The notes under the pieces were generated by a model. It ran no database searches and was not told the origin of the DNA. It worked only from the letters and a program-made list of their open reading frames with translations. Position numbers and translations under genes: made by a program. From Acanthochlamys bracteata (Eukaryota; Streptophyta; Magnoliopsida; Pandanales; Velloziaceae), in assembly GCA_019914995.1 (NCBI GenBank), contig CM034137.1:6413155-6477154 (forward strand): a stretch of 64,000 nt of DNA, given 5' to 3'. Below are positions 45,671 to 58,466 of the stretch, piece by piece (the first letter of the stretch is position 1; each line of letters opens with the position of its first letter).

Positions 45671-48600
45671 TCACTGAGGCTTCAGATTAAGAGATGCGCT
45701 GTAAAATGCCCAAACAAACAAAACTAAAAATAGCAAAACTGGAGGCTTGTAGTTACAAAGACTATTCGCTAAGAATGAAAGTACAAAATTCAAATGTAAC
45801 AAGCACCATGCTAAAGTTTAACATCCCATGCCAAAGTTGAACATTTGTTAGGCGTGAAAATAGAAAGTTCAACTACATGCTTGGGGAGGTTCAACTTTGA
45901 GAATGACAGTAGGACTAAAGTTGTGCCACCTAGGATTGTGCAACTTTGTCAAATATAGGAAGGAGGTACCTGTTAATGCAGTATCGCTTTCCCGTTGGAG
46001 GAGGTCCATCATCAAAAACATGACCAAGATGAGCATTACAGACAGCACAAAGAACCTCAGTCCGAGGCATGAAGATAATTGACATATCTAACTTGGACTT
46101 GACATTGTTTCCGACTGGTTCAAAGTATGATGGCCAACCAGTCCCACTATCGAATTTAGTTCTTGATCTGTAAAAAGTAGAAGTTGCAGATTCCTAGTCT
46201 GAAGAATGAATACTTTAAAGAGAAATTCTACAGAAACTCCAAGAATGTAACATACTCGAACAAGGGTGTATCACAACAGATGCAGTGGTAGGTTCCAGGT
46301 GTTTTAGTGTTCCAATACTCACTATCACAAGAAAAACACAGCAAAAGTTTAGGATTTTCCTGTCAGATTACTGCCTTTAAGAACTTGGACTTATTTAGTT
46401 TTCACCTACAGTAAAAAGTAGCAAAGAGAAAAGAACTAGAACATACCCTGTAAATGCCCTCTCGGTACCCTTTTGACGAGTTATGTAGTATTGCTCTGGG
46501 GTCAAGCGCTTCTTCCATTCTTCCTCACTGATTGAAGCTGGATTTCCCTTAGATGCATCTGAAAAACACATAATTAAATATGAGTATCATTGGGTTGACT
46601 AATGATCACAGAAACAAGCGTAAGGAACAACATCACGAACTACCAGAAGAATCATGAAAAAAATAGTTCCATAATCTTCTAGGAGAACAATTGTAAACAC
46701 TGTTGTGCAGTATAACATTAGAAGAAAGCCATGACGAACATGGAGGACAATGATAATTTGCACCAAATTTGGGAAAAACTGCCTCAAAGGTAATGATGAA
46801 ATGAGAGTGGGTTAACTCTGAGATCCTTGTTTTTCTTTACTAGCGCATATAAAGGAAATACAGACACCTTGAAGCAGTAATCATCAAGGTAAATTATAAC
46901 TGAAAAGTACCTCTCTCCTAGTTGCACATCTTGCACAGCAGCAAAGCTCTAACCAAGATATTCCTTTTGCCTTTTGAATAGTGTCTATTAGAGCACATCC
47001 ATAAGTAGTTCATGGGTAGCAACATGCTTGAAGATTGATTAATTTATCATGAAATTTATGTTATCTCATACTACGCTTGTGCAGATTCTTTCATATAATT
47101 GACCCAAGTACGCATTAAGTAGTAGAATCAGGGTTCAGTTGGCAAATTGAACCACCAATAAAATCTCTTCTTAGTTTTTTTTTTTTCTCTCTTTAATTTT
47201 AAAGCAAACTTGCATTGTCGTTAAAAGAATAGAAGGCCCTAAACATGAAATATGATAGAGAGAATATTAGAGAGGGTAAAAAAAGCCTACTAATAACTAC
47301 CCAAACCACATACAAATCTCATAAAAACTAATCCTGCCTATTCAAAATTTTATAATAAAGGATTCTTTTTAAAAGATCGATGTATCGGATCCTCATTAGC
47401 AGAACTAGACTTGCCTGAAAAAGAAGATTATCTAAATAAGGTAATTTCTCAAGTTTAGAGACAATCTATCCTAGCAACAAGATAATTTGTATCTTTTTTA
47501 GGATAGGTTAATGTGATACAACACAATGTTGCTGGCAATGAAAAGTTTTTTAAGATAAACTCTTTCACTAAGGAATACCTATCTCCTTTCATAAAAATTT
47601 TATTAAAAAAAGTATCGTGCTAATAACACTAATCACATGGATGGAAGTGCGAAATTTCTCTACTAGGTAATAACAAACAAGTTCCCATAACGTTCAAACA
47701 CTACTCTGCTTCAGAGTCATTGTTCATCATCAATTTAATCACATTACAGTCTTATTCTAAGTATTTTCGCACATGCATTTGAATATTTATCATTTCTTTG
47801 TACTGAAATATAACAATTATTATAGGAACTAATTTTCAGTTTGTTTCAATAAATAATGTAGATTTCCTAAAATGTTATGCCTCTTTGGCATATCTTTCAG
47901 TTTGTTTCAATAAATAATGTAGATTTCCTAAAATGTTATGCCTCTTTGGCATATCTTTCGATGTACAAAACTTTAGCAAGTCAGTAAATAAATTAGTTTA
48001 GAAATTATTTAACTTGCAAAGATAATGAGACCTACACAGCACTTTATTACACTTACTAAAATCTATGATGAAAATTTTCAATTTCGAAGAAACTATTTCT
48101 TATATTAATTAAAACCTTCTCTTCCAACTAGCTAATACGACCTCATCTAAAGGTCTATTTGCCTTGGAATAAATTTGGCATTTTCTTCAGTAAAAAATTA
48201 TCCAAAGAACTCATTAATAAAACTTATTCTAAATAATATAAGCTGATCTATAAATAGTAAAAATTATCTTGACCAAAGCTTCTCTAATCAATATTGTCAT
48301 AAGCATTGGTAGTTAAGCCTTGCGACCATGATCATTTAATGATACATCTTGATCAACCGTCAGGATTGGGTTTGGAAAGGATGTGGACAGATGTTGAATG
48401 ACTATATCCCTTTCCTATATATGTAGATTTCGGCAAACAATCTATCTCTTTTGTCTTAATTATTCTCTACAAACTGATTATAACTTCAGTCCTTTATTGA
48501 GTTCAATACATTTACTAACTATATAAAATGAGCTCATGATCAGATTTAGGCTTATAGGAAAGTAAACCAAGACCACACACTAAGAGTCATATTGATTAAA

Positions 48601-50336
48601 CTACGCATTTTATTTTATTAATTCCTCAATGATAACCAAGAAAAGAAGCTCTAGGTAGTTATGTCGAAATAACATATGAATTTAATGAAGCAAAACTTAT
48701 TTGATTAAATATCCAAGCCAAAACTCTGAATCTTTACTTTCAACTTAAATAGTATTAGGGATTTAAAAAGATCGTCTTACTTCAAAGCATAATAACAATG
48801 ACAAAATAAAAGATCACTTCCCTATTAAGACGTATATGGGACATACCATTTGCGATTGGAGTTTATATAGAAATGCACATATACTTACAAACGAACCCAA
48901 CAATATACAGAGAGGAGTTTGTTTTATAAATAAAGATTTAGTTCTACTTGATAATTAAAAGTAAAATACTGCAGAAATAGGCTACATATGACAAAAAATT
49001 AGAAACATACATATTTCACTAGTTACAAGCAAAATAACTTTAAAATGAAATATCATAAAAACTTACCTGCTTGTGTAGAATTATAATTAAGCTTATTGAG
49101 CACTAATAATAGGTAAAGTCCGGTGCAACCCACAAGACTCAAGCTAGTTTGATTGTATTTGCAAAACCATGTAATCTAGGATCTTATTTTGCTAATTATG
49201 TTTTTAACTAAACTAGTCTCCTTATCTACTTAATTTAAAATATGAACTGTGATTTTTCTTTTACCTATATTTCCTATTTTAAAGTAGGAACCTTTTCATC
49301 ATGAAACAAATCTAGCATATCAATTAGTTTTAGTGATGTTTTCTGTTATTCAAGCTCACACCCCTAGCCTGAAATCCTAGCTCCACCACTGTCGCCTAAT
49401 GCAAACTGCATTTTGCAAAAGAGGGAATATGATGTAGGCAAATCTAAACAACAGCTGGGAGTAAAAAGATGTGGTTCAGAGCAGGAAAAACTGAACCATG
49501 AAGAAATATGAATGATGTGGTAAAGTTTAGGCATGCAAACTGATATTTCTATCGTTTGTAAACATTTAGGTTCCAATTATGTCATTATTACAAAGAACTT
49601 CTCCAACTAAGTACTGAGCTGCAGTCACCATGAAATTTCAAGAAACATTTCCCTAAGCTAGCAAAAGACTACAATCACTTCCAAAGAATAAAAACAAGCT
49701 AATCAATCACATATATATAAACGCATATAAAAAAAACTTAACTTACTAGAATATCATACATAAACATGTAAAAACAACAAAAGACAACTCACTTTCCAAC
49801 AAAAGAAAAACAATTCAATTTTCCAGCAATAAGGTGATAACCAGTCCTACTCCACCAACAGAAGAAAAGAACCAGACTAACTAATCAGCACAATACACCA
49901 AGGCATGTATTATGCCCAATTTTATTTCGTTAGTAGTTGGAATCAGATGATAAACACATAAAACAAAATTCCAACGGAAAAACAAAAGAGAAACAAAAGA
50001 AGAACGAAAACTCAATCAACTTCTCAACAACAAGAAGAAAAGTTTACCAGCTCTAACAAATATTACTTACTATCCCCATAAATTTCAGTATAATTTCAAC
50101 AACAGAAAGAATGCTGATTGACATTAAAAGAAATTAACAAGTCAGTGATGGAACTAACCTTGGACTTGATCGGGTTTCTGAGAAGACGAGGGAGAAGATC
50201 CCATAGCTCGAACCGACCTTGTTCTACGAAGAGCTCGCGGAATTGAGAAGAGCAGTCGCTGTGACCGGGGACGAAGTGTTGCGAGAGAGGAAGAAAAGTT
50301 TAATGCGGTCGATGGCAACGGAAGCAAAGTACCCAT
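45671..50336 (-). CDS. MSRB1: Peptide methionine-R-sulfoxide reductase B1, plastid type, 193 aa
   Basis: Five exons join in frame: 50336-50159, 46558-46447, 46321-46256, 46167-45970 and 45698-45671; all introns are GT-AG. The first ~55 residues ([20 protein letters not shown], many Ser and Arg) are a plastid transit peptide. The catalytic domain has the zinc-binding cysteine pairs ([11 protein letters not shown] and [12 protein letters not shown]) and the catalytic Cys in GKRYCINS, near the C-terminus. [11 protein letters not shown] has Thr where two-Cys enzymes hold the resolving Cys, so this is the one-Cys MSRB1 type. The enzyme reduces the R form of methionine sulfoxide in proteins, repairing oxidative damage in plastids. 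The first intron is 3.6 kb and holds an exact 61-bp tandem duplication. The start codon is only 290 bp from the end of the MADS gene upstream. Confidence 0.93.
47834..47957. repeat. Exact 61-bp tandem duplication in MSRB1 intron 1
   Basis: TTTCAGTTTGTTTCAATAAA begins one copy and recurs 61 bases later. Both copies continue identically through GCCTCTTTGGCATATC. The perfect match suggests a recent event. Confidence 0.9.
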
Positions 50337-50626
50337 GTTTTGTCAAGGGCTGTCAATGCCAGAGTTGATATGAATGTGAAATCAAATAATCTGGTGGGGT
50401 AGCCAGATAGCAACACGATTGTGTCTCACACTAAGTACGCGTGGAAAATTAGAGATCACGAAAAAAACAAAACATTTGTTCTTCGAATTTTTATTAATTA
50501 AATTAAATTAATGTTCAAACTAAAACATAATAAACAGGTTTTAATTCAACGCTAATTAACTACTGTTCTTTATAAGTTTATAGTCATCTCATCATTATAT
50601 TAAAATTAGTTCCAGAATAGAAATTG

Positions 50627-51355
50627 CTAGGTGATCCCATAAAACATGTAATCGTCGGTGCTCATCTCTGTCACCATCCACTGGCTTCCGTCAATCTCTT
50701 CTTCATCCGCAGTCTCCGCTACAGTAGATTTTTCTGTCACTAGCGCAACAGACTGCTCACGAATCTTCAGTACATCAAAACTCATCGATATCTCCGGCGA
50801 GGCAGCGTTCATAGGAACTGCGGCTGCAGCCGTTGCAGACATCTGATCAACATTCAGAGAAGCGACCGGTGCTGCCGGCATTATAGCAGCAATCCTTCTA
50901 TCGATTTCTTTCACTTTATTGTTAAGCTGCCGCGCAAGTTCTTCAATCTCGTCCTTATTGGAGACGCAATCCATCGACAACCTTCCGGCGAGACCTTCCT
51001 TCATAATGAACGTCATCTGCGCTTCGCGAGTACCAAACTCACGCTTCCTCAGCTGCACTTTTGCCGCATCGATCCGCTGAGTCAAATACCCTCCCTGGTC
51101 CTTCATATTCCGTTTCCTTGTTGGTTCCGGCGCCTGGTCGAACCTGTCGAGCAACTTCTTGGCTTCATCCATCGAAGGAAAGACGTCGACAGGCTCCTTA
51201 CCGCCAGGAGCGTAAACGACGGCACACGCCTCGATGCCGCAGAGAGTGCTCAGCTCAGAAACTTTCTTCATGAAACCTTTGCGACGCTTCTTGAACGTTG
51301 ATCTGCGAACGGAGTCGTTGGGTATGTGCGCAAGAACAACTTTCTTCCTCGCCAT
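50627..51355 (-). CDS. Type I (M-gamma) MADS-box transcription factor, AGL80-like, 242 aa
   Basis: A single-exon gene. Residues 1-60 are the MADS DNA-binding and dimerisation domain: MARKKVVLAHIPNDSVRRST, then FKKRRKGFMKKVSELSTLCG and EACAVVYAP. The MARKKV start and the missing K-box are typical of the M-gamma group (AGL80, PHERES). Residues ~85-160 look helical and charged (QLRKREFGTREAQM, ELARQLNNKVKEIDRRI), suiting a coiled coil. The tail is Ala- and Glu-rich with several Met. Such proteins act in the female gametophyte, central cell and endosperm, usually as dimers with M-alpha partners; that role is from the family. A TATA box lies about 70 bp before the start. The MSRB1 start codon follows 290 bp downstream in the same direction. 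Confidence 0.93.
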   Translation of the reverse strand: MARKKVVLAHIPNDSVRRSTFKKRRKGFMKKVSELSTLCGIEACAVVYAPGGKEPVDVFPSMDEAKKLLDRFDQAPEPTRKRNMKDQGGYLTQRIDAAKVQLRKREFGTREAQMTFIMKEGLAGRLSMDCVSNKDEIEELARQLNNKVKEIDRRIAAIMPAAPVASLNVDQMSATAAAAVPMNAASPEISMSFDVLKIREQSVALVTEKSTVAETADEEEIDGSQWMVTEMSTDDYMFYGIT

Positions 51356-51422
51356 TGTTAGTAGCTAGCTAGCAGGACTGATCTTAGCTTTGATGAACTT
51401 CGTAACTTGTTGTAATGAAGGG

Positions 51423-51428
51423 TTTATA
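51423..51428 (-). promoter_or_regulatory. TATA box of the MADS gene
   Basis: The minus strand reads CTCTATAAACCC, about 70 bases before the ATG. Confidence 0.55.
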
Positions 51429-51429
51429 G

Positions 51430-54400
51430 AGAAGGGATTAACGGGAAAGAACGGGATTAAGGGCATGATCAGTAGAGAGAGTCACGTTTGCAATGGAATG
51501 GGCTTTAAGTTATTAAGTTGTAATATATTTGGTATGAAATATTGTGGATAAAAATAGAAAGTTTTTGTTGAAAGGTTTACGCTAGCTAAGTCATATGCTG
51601 CTTCAATTCATTTTGAATTTTGAATTTTCAATACATTTCTACGAGTTAAATTCATCTTTTGAAAATGAATTTATAAAAAGTAAGTTAAACTAAATGTTTG
51701 TATTTATTTTATATTAAAATTGAGTGTAGAAATAAAATTTTAAATTTTAAATTTAAAAGTAAAATTCTTGGCAAAAAAGTTAAGTTTGATTTTTTGTGTT
51801 TATTTTATTTGAAAAGTGAATTAAAAATAAAATTATTTTGAGAAAAGTGGGTTTATATAGTAGTTAAACATGCTCTTCATAAGAAGTCTTGAAATTGACT
51901 TCGAAGAGTTCCATACCAATTAAACACGTGTTAATTATATTAAGATAAACTTTACTAACATAAATTTCGCTTTAGTGAAAAATAAATTTGATAAAATTGA
52001 AATAATAATTAAGTTATAAAAAATGAAATTTAAAATAATATTTAATAGTTGAATTTGATGTAAAAATAAAAATAAAATAATAACTGAAATTCAAAATTTT
52101 AGAAAAAAAGTAAGAATTTTTTGTAATTGGAACATACCATAAGCTTTACAAAGGTGATTATTTCTTGCTCAATCTCAATCATCATCACTTTTGATCATGA
52201 TCAAGGAATGAAAATATAAATTCGTTTCTCATCTTTAGTTGCAAGGAAGTTTCCTGACATGGTCGTCACAAGACCTTCTCCATGTTTAGGATAACACAGC
52301 CATGCAAAGAATTAACGTACATATTTGCCATAATTTATTTATAATTTATTAAATTAAAAATTTATAAATAAAATATAAATTATATAAAAAAAATTTATGA
52401 CAGTTTTTCAAAAAATTTAGAACAATTTTAAAAGATATCTTTTTCTGAAAAGTTATAATTTCTACAATTCCAAAAGTGGTCGAATTCATATCTGCATAGA
52501 CGCAGGAGAAATTTGAGCGTCGTATAATATATATATGTTTTTGTTTCTTCACATTTTTAGATACCCTTAATCACTATGTTTCAAGTTTTTGAAGCATTTT
52601 TTGTTTCGGTTAGTTTTGCTCTCTATTTATATTGAATACTTTACATGAACATTGAGAGATTTTTTTTTTAAATTATGTTTCTATTAGATATAACTTTTTC
52701 GTAATCTAATTTTTCTAATTAAGTTTTCTAACCTATTTTTTATTTGAATTTATCGAATGATATTATCGTTCGTATGTTTACTTTTACTAGAAACTATATT
52801 TTTGTAACTCATTTTTTAACTCTAATTCAACAACCATATTTTAAAATTAAAAATTTTACTTTTAACTTATTTCAATAACAATAAATAGAAAAATTAAATC
52901 TACTTTTAATAATCAATTTCTAAATAACTCATTTGACTCGCTTCCAAAAGAAGTAAACAAACCCTTTCAAGAATCTTCTAGTAGCACTCCTCTACTGAAG
53001 AGCATGAAGAAGAATCTTCCATGTATACCTAACATACTCGTTGATCTTTATTATTATTTTTTCTCCCATTTTTTTCACAAGTGATGCGAAGGGTAGAAAC
53101 TGTTAGATAATCATAATTCTATATAATATTATAATTTATTTAAACTTTTTACATAACTTAATAAAATAAATATATTTTGATTCATTATCTTTAATCGATT
53201 ATTTGCTTTTAAAAGAATTAATTTTTATCTATTGATTTTTATTTAATTCTAAAATAATATTTTAGATAATGAAATAGACAATAAAATTTTAAATGTAGAT
53301 TAAAATAAAAAGAGGACCCAATATTTATTTACAATGTATTTATATTCCATAATTAATATAGTAGGTAGTTATCATATTTTTTTTTAAATGAAAAGTTATT
53401 ATAACTTCTCATATAATTTTAATAACTTATTAACTAATAAAATATCAATATAATATATTAAATCAAATATTACATATGGCAACGTCCAACAGAAATAGCC
53501 TTATTAGATCTTCGAACATGATGATAATGATGGACATTAACAATAACACTTTAATATCGTATTAATAACTTTTACGGACAAAGGTCTAGGTGTTTTTATT
53601 CTGCAAGGTAAGGAAATGTTATATTAGTATTGAAAGCCTTTTTTATGGCAGTACTAACTTTACTATAATAATAAAACTCCATATAGGTAAAGTCACAAGC
53701 TAAATGATCGTAGATACATAGGTAATGATAAATTAATTGCTAATGATAAATTACTTAAAATTCACTAATTACTCTAATACTAAGTCCGTTTGTTTTCATC
53801 TCTTTTAAAAGATTATGGGTTTAAATTGCTGTTTACAAGAGTGAAATAGAAACGTCTCTAGAGTATTCCCCCAAAAATGAAATTTAATATAGAAAACTAA
53901 TTAAAAAATATAAAAGTGGTTTTTAAAAATTTTGACTTGCAATTTAAAACCCAAATTCTTATATATAGTTATCCATAATTGCTAATATTTAGTTGCAGCT
54001 TTTATATGATAAAATTTTCTAAAAACGAATTCAATTTTTAAAAAATAAATTAGTAAAAGTACATTATTGCAAAAAGTTATACAAATATTTGGGATTACAT
54101 TTCAAACATTTTTTTTAAATTTTTTTATTTTATATTTTTTAATATATATTTTATAAATATTTAAAAAATTTATTTAAAAATTTAAATAATGTATAAAAAT
54201 TTTACGTAATAAAATTTTTTTATTACATATTTTTATTATTTTTTAAAAATAAAAAAATAAACTTATTTTTTAAAAAAATAAAAATATTTTTTATTTAAAA
54301 AAAGTTTTTATTTTATAATCAATTCTAAACGCACCCAAAATTTAGAGTGACTTTTCTGCTGGAGTGCAAAAGAACGCACTCATGATTTATGGAGCACGTT

Positions 54401-54700
54401 TATTTTCTATAACAACTTAATTTTTTGAAAAAAAATAAATACCTACGAATTTTATATTAAAAATTTTATTTTTAATACTTATCTTTTCTTGAAATAAGTA
54501 CAATTATTAATATTAGTTTTAGTAATTTATTAAAAATAAACGCCTTTTGCGTAACAATAACATCAGCATGACGATCGTCTTGAGCTCCAAAGGATGGAAA
54601 ACTAAATTTTAAGAGATAAAATAAAATTTAAAAAATACAAAAAAAAAGGTGCAGACTTCAACATAAGAATTTTTGGAAACGCCTCAGGATGTTTCTATTG
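51430..54700. other. Gene-free AT-rich DNA with repeat fragments
   Basis: No gene. At about 53370-53505 lies the inverse of the LTR-like block from 19826 (TGTTGGACGTTGCCATATGT on the minus strand). At about 54090-54335 is a good copy of the ~240-bp AT-rich dispersed repeat, ending TTCTAAACGCACCC. Confidence 0.45.
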
Positions 54701-54839
54701 TTCCAGATCATCTGCTTATTGTTTTTCAGCTCCGGTCTTTTGGGGTGTGCTATTTAAAATTGCGTTTATCTTTAAAAAATTCTTCAATGATTTTAAATTC
54801 TTTCTTTTGGCTGTTTTTAAGAATCAGTGAACTTGAAGC

Positions 54840-54911
54840 AAGCAAGGATACACGATCTGTTTCTTACGTTCGGTTCCGCTCAGCTCTGCTCGATCCTTCA
54901 CCTCTTACACG
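54840..54911 (+). other. Probable 5' UTR exon of GHR copy 1
   Basis: The segment ending CGATCCTTCACCTCTTACACG is followed by GGTAACG, a good splice donor at 54912. The same leader pieces (TCTGCTCGATTCTTCACTGC, then a donor) occur ahead of copy 2 near 59015-59042. The matching acceptor is the TTAG directly before the start codon at 55973. The true 5' end is unknown. Confidence 0.5.
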
Positions 54912-55972
54912 GTAACGTTTGATTTTGATCGTTGTTTCCCTTTTCTATATGAAATTTCAGATGCTTTCATTCAACTGATTGTTTGGGTTTCTCAGTTCGA
55001 TCGCTTGAAGAAGATCATTATCGATTGGGATTAGCGCTTGCTTACGATTAAATAAGCTTAGCTTCTTGCGGATTTGCGACGTGTTCTTTACCATGTGATT
55101 TCACAGTTCATCTCCTTTTATTCATAATTTCAGCAAAGATTTCATGATCAGAGAATATTTCCGCAAGTCCCGTAATATCTTTTCTTTATCCTTGAGATTT
55201 ACAAGTAAGTCTGCTTTAAAACAGCTTATATTTGGCCGCTGTATCTCTGTCAAAGTCGCCAGAAAACCTACACCGGAGGGGGTGAATATTCGATTGAGTT
55301 GTTTGGGAAAGGTCATTTAATCACCTGTAAGATGTAAAGCAGTTAAACATAATACAAGTTCAAGCTTAGGAAACTAGGAGTGAAATAATAATATCAATTA
55401 ATTGACAGATATATTTGGTTTTAGATTGAAATTGTTATATTTTCCTTGGCCACTCAAGTTGCAGAGGTGGGAAATTCATACTACTTCTAAAATTACCTTT
55501 TCTGGTATATAATTGATGAATACTCCTCAATTACGAAGTGAGCTCTATGTTGCTTAGTTAGAGAAGTTCCTTCGAATCTGATCCCACTAATGTGAGACAA
55601 GGAATTTTCATAAAAGCACATCAACCATGGGCTTTTCAATGAGAAGATGGATAACATAGGAATAGTTGTCACTGAATTCTGGGAACAAACCTGAATACAC
55701 CATCGATCACATAGTTTTTGAATTCAAATAATGTAAAGCCTTATGTATCCCATATCAAGTGAGTCCATCCTGATGATCTTATTATAAATTAAATGTCCTC
55801 TACATTGGAAATTCTCATAAACCAATGGCAAGGCCTTTTATGATGATCTTGATTTTTGACCGTATTAGTTATATTGGCTGATATATGCCCGTATGACTAT
55901 GTTGTTTTCTTCTGCTTAAATCATGATCTTTCATTGTCTTTGCCCCTTATAAGTTCTTTGTCAATATCTTAG

Positions 55973-58466
55973 ATGGCTTTAACTGCACTTGATGAGATAT
56001 CTTCTGGCGCCTTTGTTCGTACACCTTCCTCTTTCCGGAATTTTATTTCAAAAGAACCAGGGTCCCATTTTCCTCCAGAAGCAGGAAGATATCATCTTTA
56101 TATATCATATGCATGCCCTTGGGCATCGAGATGTCTTGCATATATCAAGCTCAAAGGTCTTGATAGGGCAATTAATTTCACGGTGGATGCCTTGATCTCA
56201 GCTCTTAGAACTGTCAAGATGTATTTATTTACATATTTTTCTTGATTTTCCTAATACATCAATACAGGCTGTCAAACCAAAGTGGGAAAGGACAAAGGAA
56301 AATGAGGAGCACTTTGGTTGGGTGTTCCCTAAATCTAGCACTGAAGAAGCTGGGGCAGAGCCTGATCCATTGAATGGAGCTAGAAGTATTAGAGAACTTT
56401 ATAAACTTGCAAGCTCAAATTATTCTGGAAAATATACCGTTCCTGTATGTATCCTAATACTGCTCTTTTGTTTGTTATTTGATTGGTCGTAATGCATTGC
56501 CCATATGTGTTACAGGTTCTTTGGGATAAGAAACTAAAAACTATTGTCAGCAATGAGAGCTCAGAGATAATCCGAATGTTCAATACTGAATTCAATGATA
56601 TTGCTGACAACCCTGCATTAGATTTGTATCCCTCAAATTTGCAAGCTCTTATTAATGAGGTTAACGAATGGGTATATGATAGAATTAACAATGGTGTTTA
56701 TAAGGCTGGTTTTGCAACAAAACAAGAGCCCTATAATGTGGTAAATGATTATTTTCTATTTGAAGAATTTTAAAGTGCCTCTTTCCCATTGCGGATTGAT
56801 TATTTTGCGCATACCAATGCAGGCTGTGGAAAAGGTATTCCTGAGTTTGGACAAGTGTGAAGAGATTCTTAGTGAGCAGCGGTATATCTGTGGGGACGTG
56901 CTAACTGAAGCTGACATTCGCTTGTTTGTTACCCTTATAAGGTTTGATGAGGTATAGACTCCATCTCTCTGGTAGTGTCAACTTTTTCATTTTAAATAAA
57001 TTGTTGCAGTGAGATTTAACCCCACTCAAGTGGGATAAAGGCTTAGTTTGTTGTTGTTGTTGTTGTCGTGAGGTTTAAGTACTGTATAAGCATAACTCGT
57101 GCTTCTGTTACTAAATCTGTAGTGAGAAAGATTCGTTTGACAAATTGGTGTGAGGTCTGTGCTGTGACAGTTGACCACCCCATTTACCAAACCTTTATTG
57201 TTTTCATACATCTTCTCGTTAGTGTGATGTTTTACTGGAAAGCTACGGCTTTTGGACTTCATTTTCCCTTCTTCCTTTTGTTGGTAGGCACCATTTTATC
57301 TGTTAGCAATAACAGGTTGGCTTCGTCCTCTGCCACAACAGTGCAGAGCAAGATAAAAACAAGCATGTAACGCTGTATAAGTATTGTCCGTAATGTAGAT
57401 TCTTAGTGCGTTATTGCAGATCGAATGTAGAGCTAAGAACCTTTCTTTGGAACATTAATTTGAGCTGGAAAGCTTCTCTAAAATGGAGTTGCATCTTTTA
57501 GGCTAGTTATGCAGGCTGTTCGGAGCTTGTTTCCTTCAAAATGATACTAGTAACTTAAGTAGAAGTTAAAGCTGCAAGGATTTAGTTTATCTTTTTCTAA
57601 GGACATTTGGACTAAAGAGATCATAAAAGGTGTGGGACTAAACATCGAGTTCAATCTCCAGTTTCCCATAAACTGCTCTCTAAACAATTAGACAACGCAA
57701 TTTCTTTGATACTACCTGACTAGTTTCTGGAACATATTTCTATCACTTTAATAAAGTTCATTAGACTTATGTACAAGTAATTTCCCTCTAAGAAGCTAAC
57801 TGCAAAATTGCGCCAACTGGGCCATGCAAAATTTGAGTTTCTAGTCTAACTTTTGGGAACTCTACATTATGATTTAGAGATATGACTATTAGATTTGCAT
57901 CGAAGTTATCTAACTCTGTTGCTGTTTAACTAAACCTCGTCTTGCTTTCTGTTGAGAAGACAGATTTAGAACTCTTGTAAAGCGCTTTTCTCTTCTTAGA
58001 GAGGAAACTTGTCATTGGAAAGACGTGAATGAGCAACTTTATGTACTCAATATCTAAAAGTTCTCTTTCAATTTTAAATATCCTAGGTTATCTCACCATC
58101 TATCTCATGTCCATTATTTTTGCTGCGGAAGTCCTATGATACATCTGATCTTTTGATGATTCAGTTCATTGTATTCTCCTGAATAGGTTTCAATGTTGTG
58201 GGATCTCATGTGTGGTTTGTTTTTACTGATAGGTCTATACGGTTCATTTCAAGTGCAACAAGAAGCTCTTGCATGAGTATCCAAATCTATTCAATTACAC
58301 CAAAGATATATACCAGATTCCAGGTGTGAGCAGCTCCGTTAACATGGAACACATTAAGAAGCACTACTACGGAAGCCATCCTACTATCAATCCATATGGC
58401 ATAGTCCCAGCAGGTCCAGGACTTGATTACAACTCTCCTCATGACAGAGATAGATTCAAAGCTTAA
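55973..58466 (+). CDS. Glutathionyl-hydroquinone reductase (GST omega/xi-like), 323 aa
   Basis: Five exons, 55973-56182, 56268-56444, 56516-56737, 56823-56951 and 58233-58466, all ending on codon borders with GT-AG introns. The N-terminal thioredoxin-like domain has [20 protein letters not shown], whose Cys (CPWA) is the catalytic residue of this family. The C-terminal helical GST domain follows: [68 protein letters not shown] and [19 protein letters not shown]. This order matches plant and bacterial glutathionyl-hydroquinone reductases (YqjG/ECM4), which use glutathione to reduce glutathionyl-hydroquinones, a recycling step for quinone adducts. There is no plastid transit peptide in this model, so the protein is probably cytosolic. 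The ATG lies directly after a splice acceptor, with a leader intron of about 1 kb. Copy 2 (pseudogene) and copy 3 follow in tandem. Confidence 0.92.
57020..57067 (+). mobile_element. Truncated Au-like SINE tail in GHR intron 4
   Basis: CAAGTGGGATAAAGGCTTAG followed by TTGTTGTTGTTGTTG is the typical 3' end of Au SINEs. Target duplications GTGAGATTTAA (57009-57019) and GTGAGGTTTAA (57068-57078) match at ten of eleven positions. Only ~48 bp of the element is present. Confidence 0.6.
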
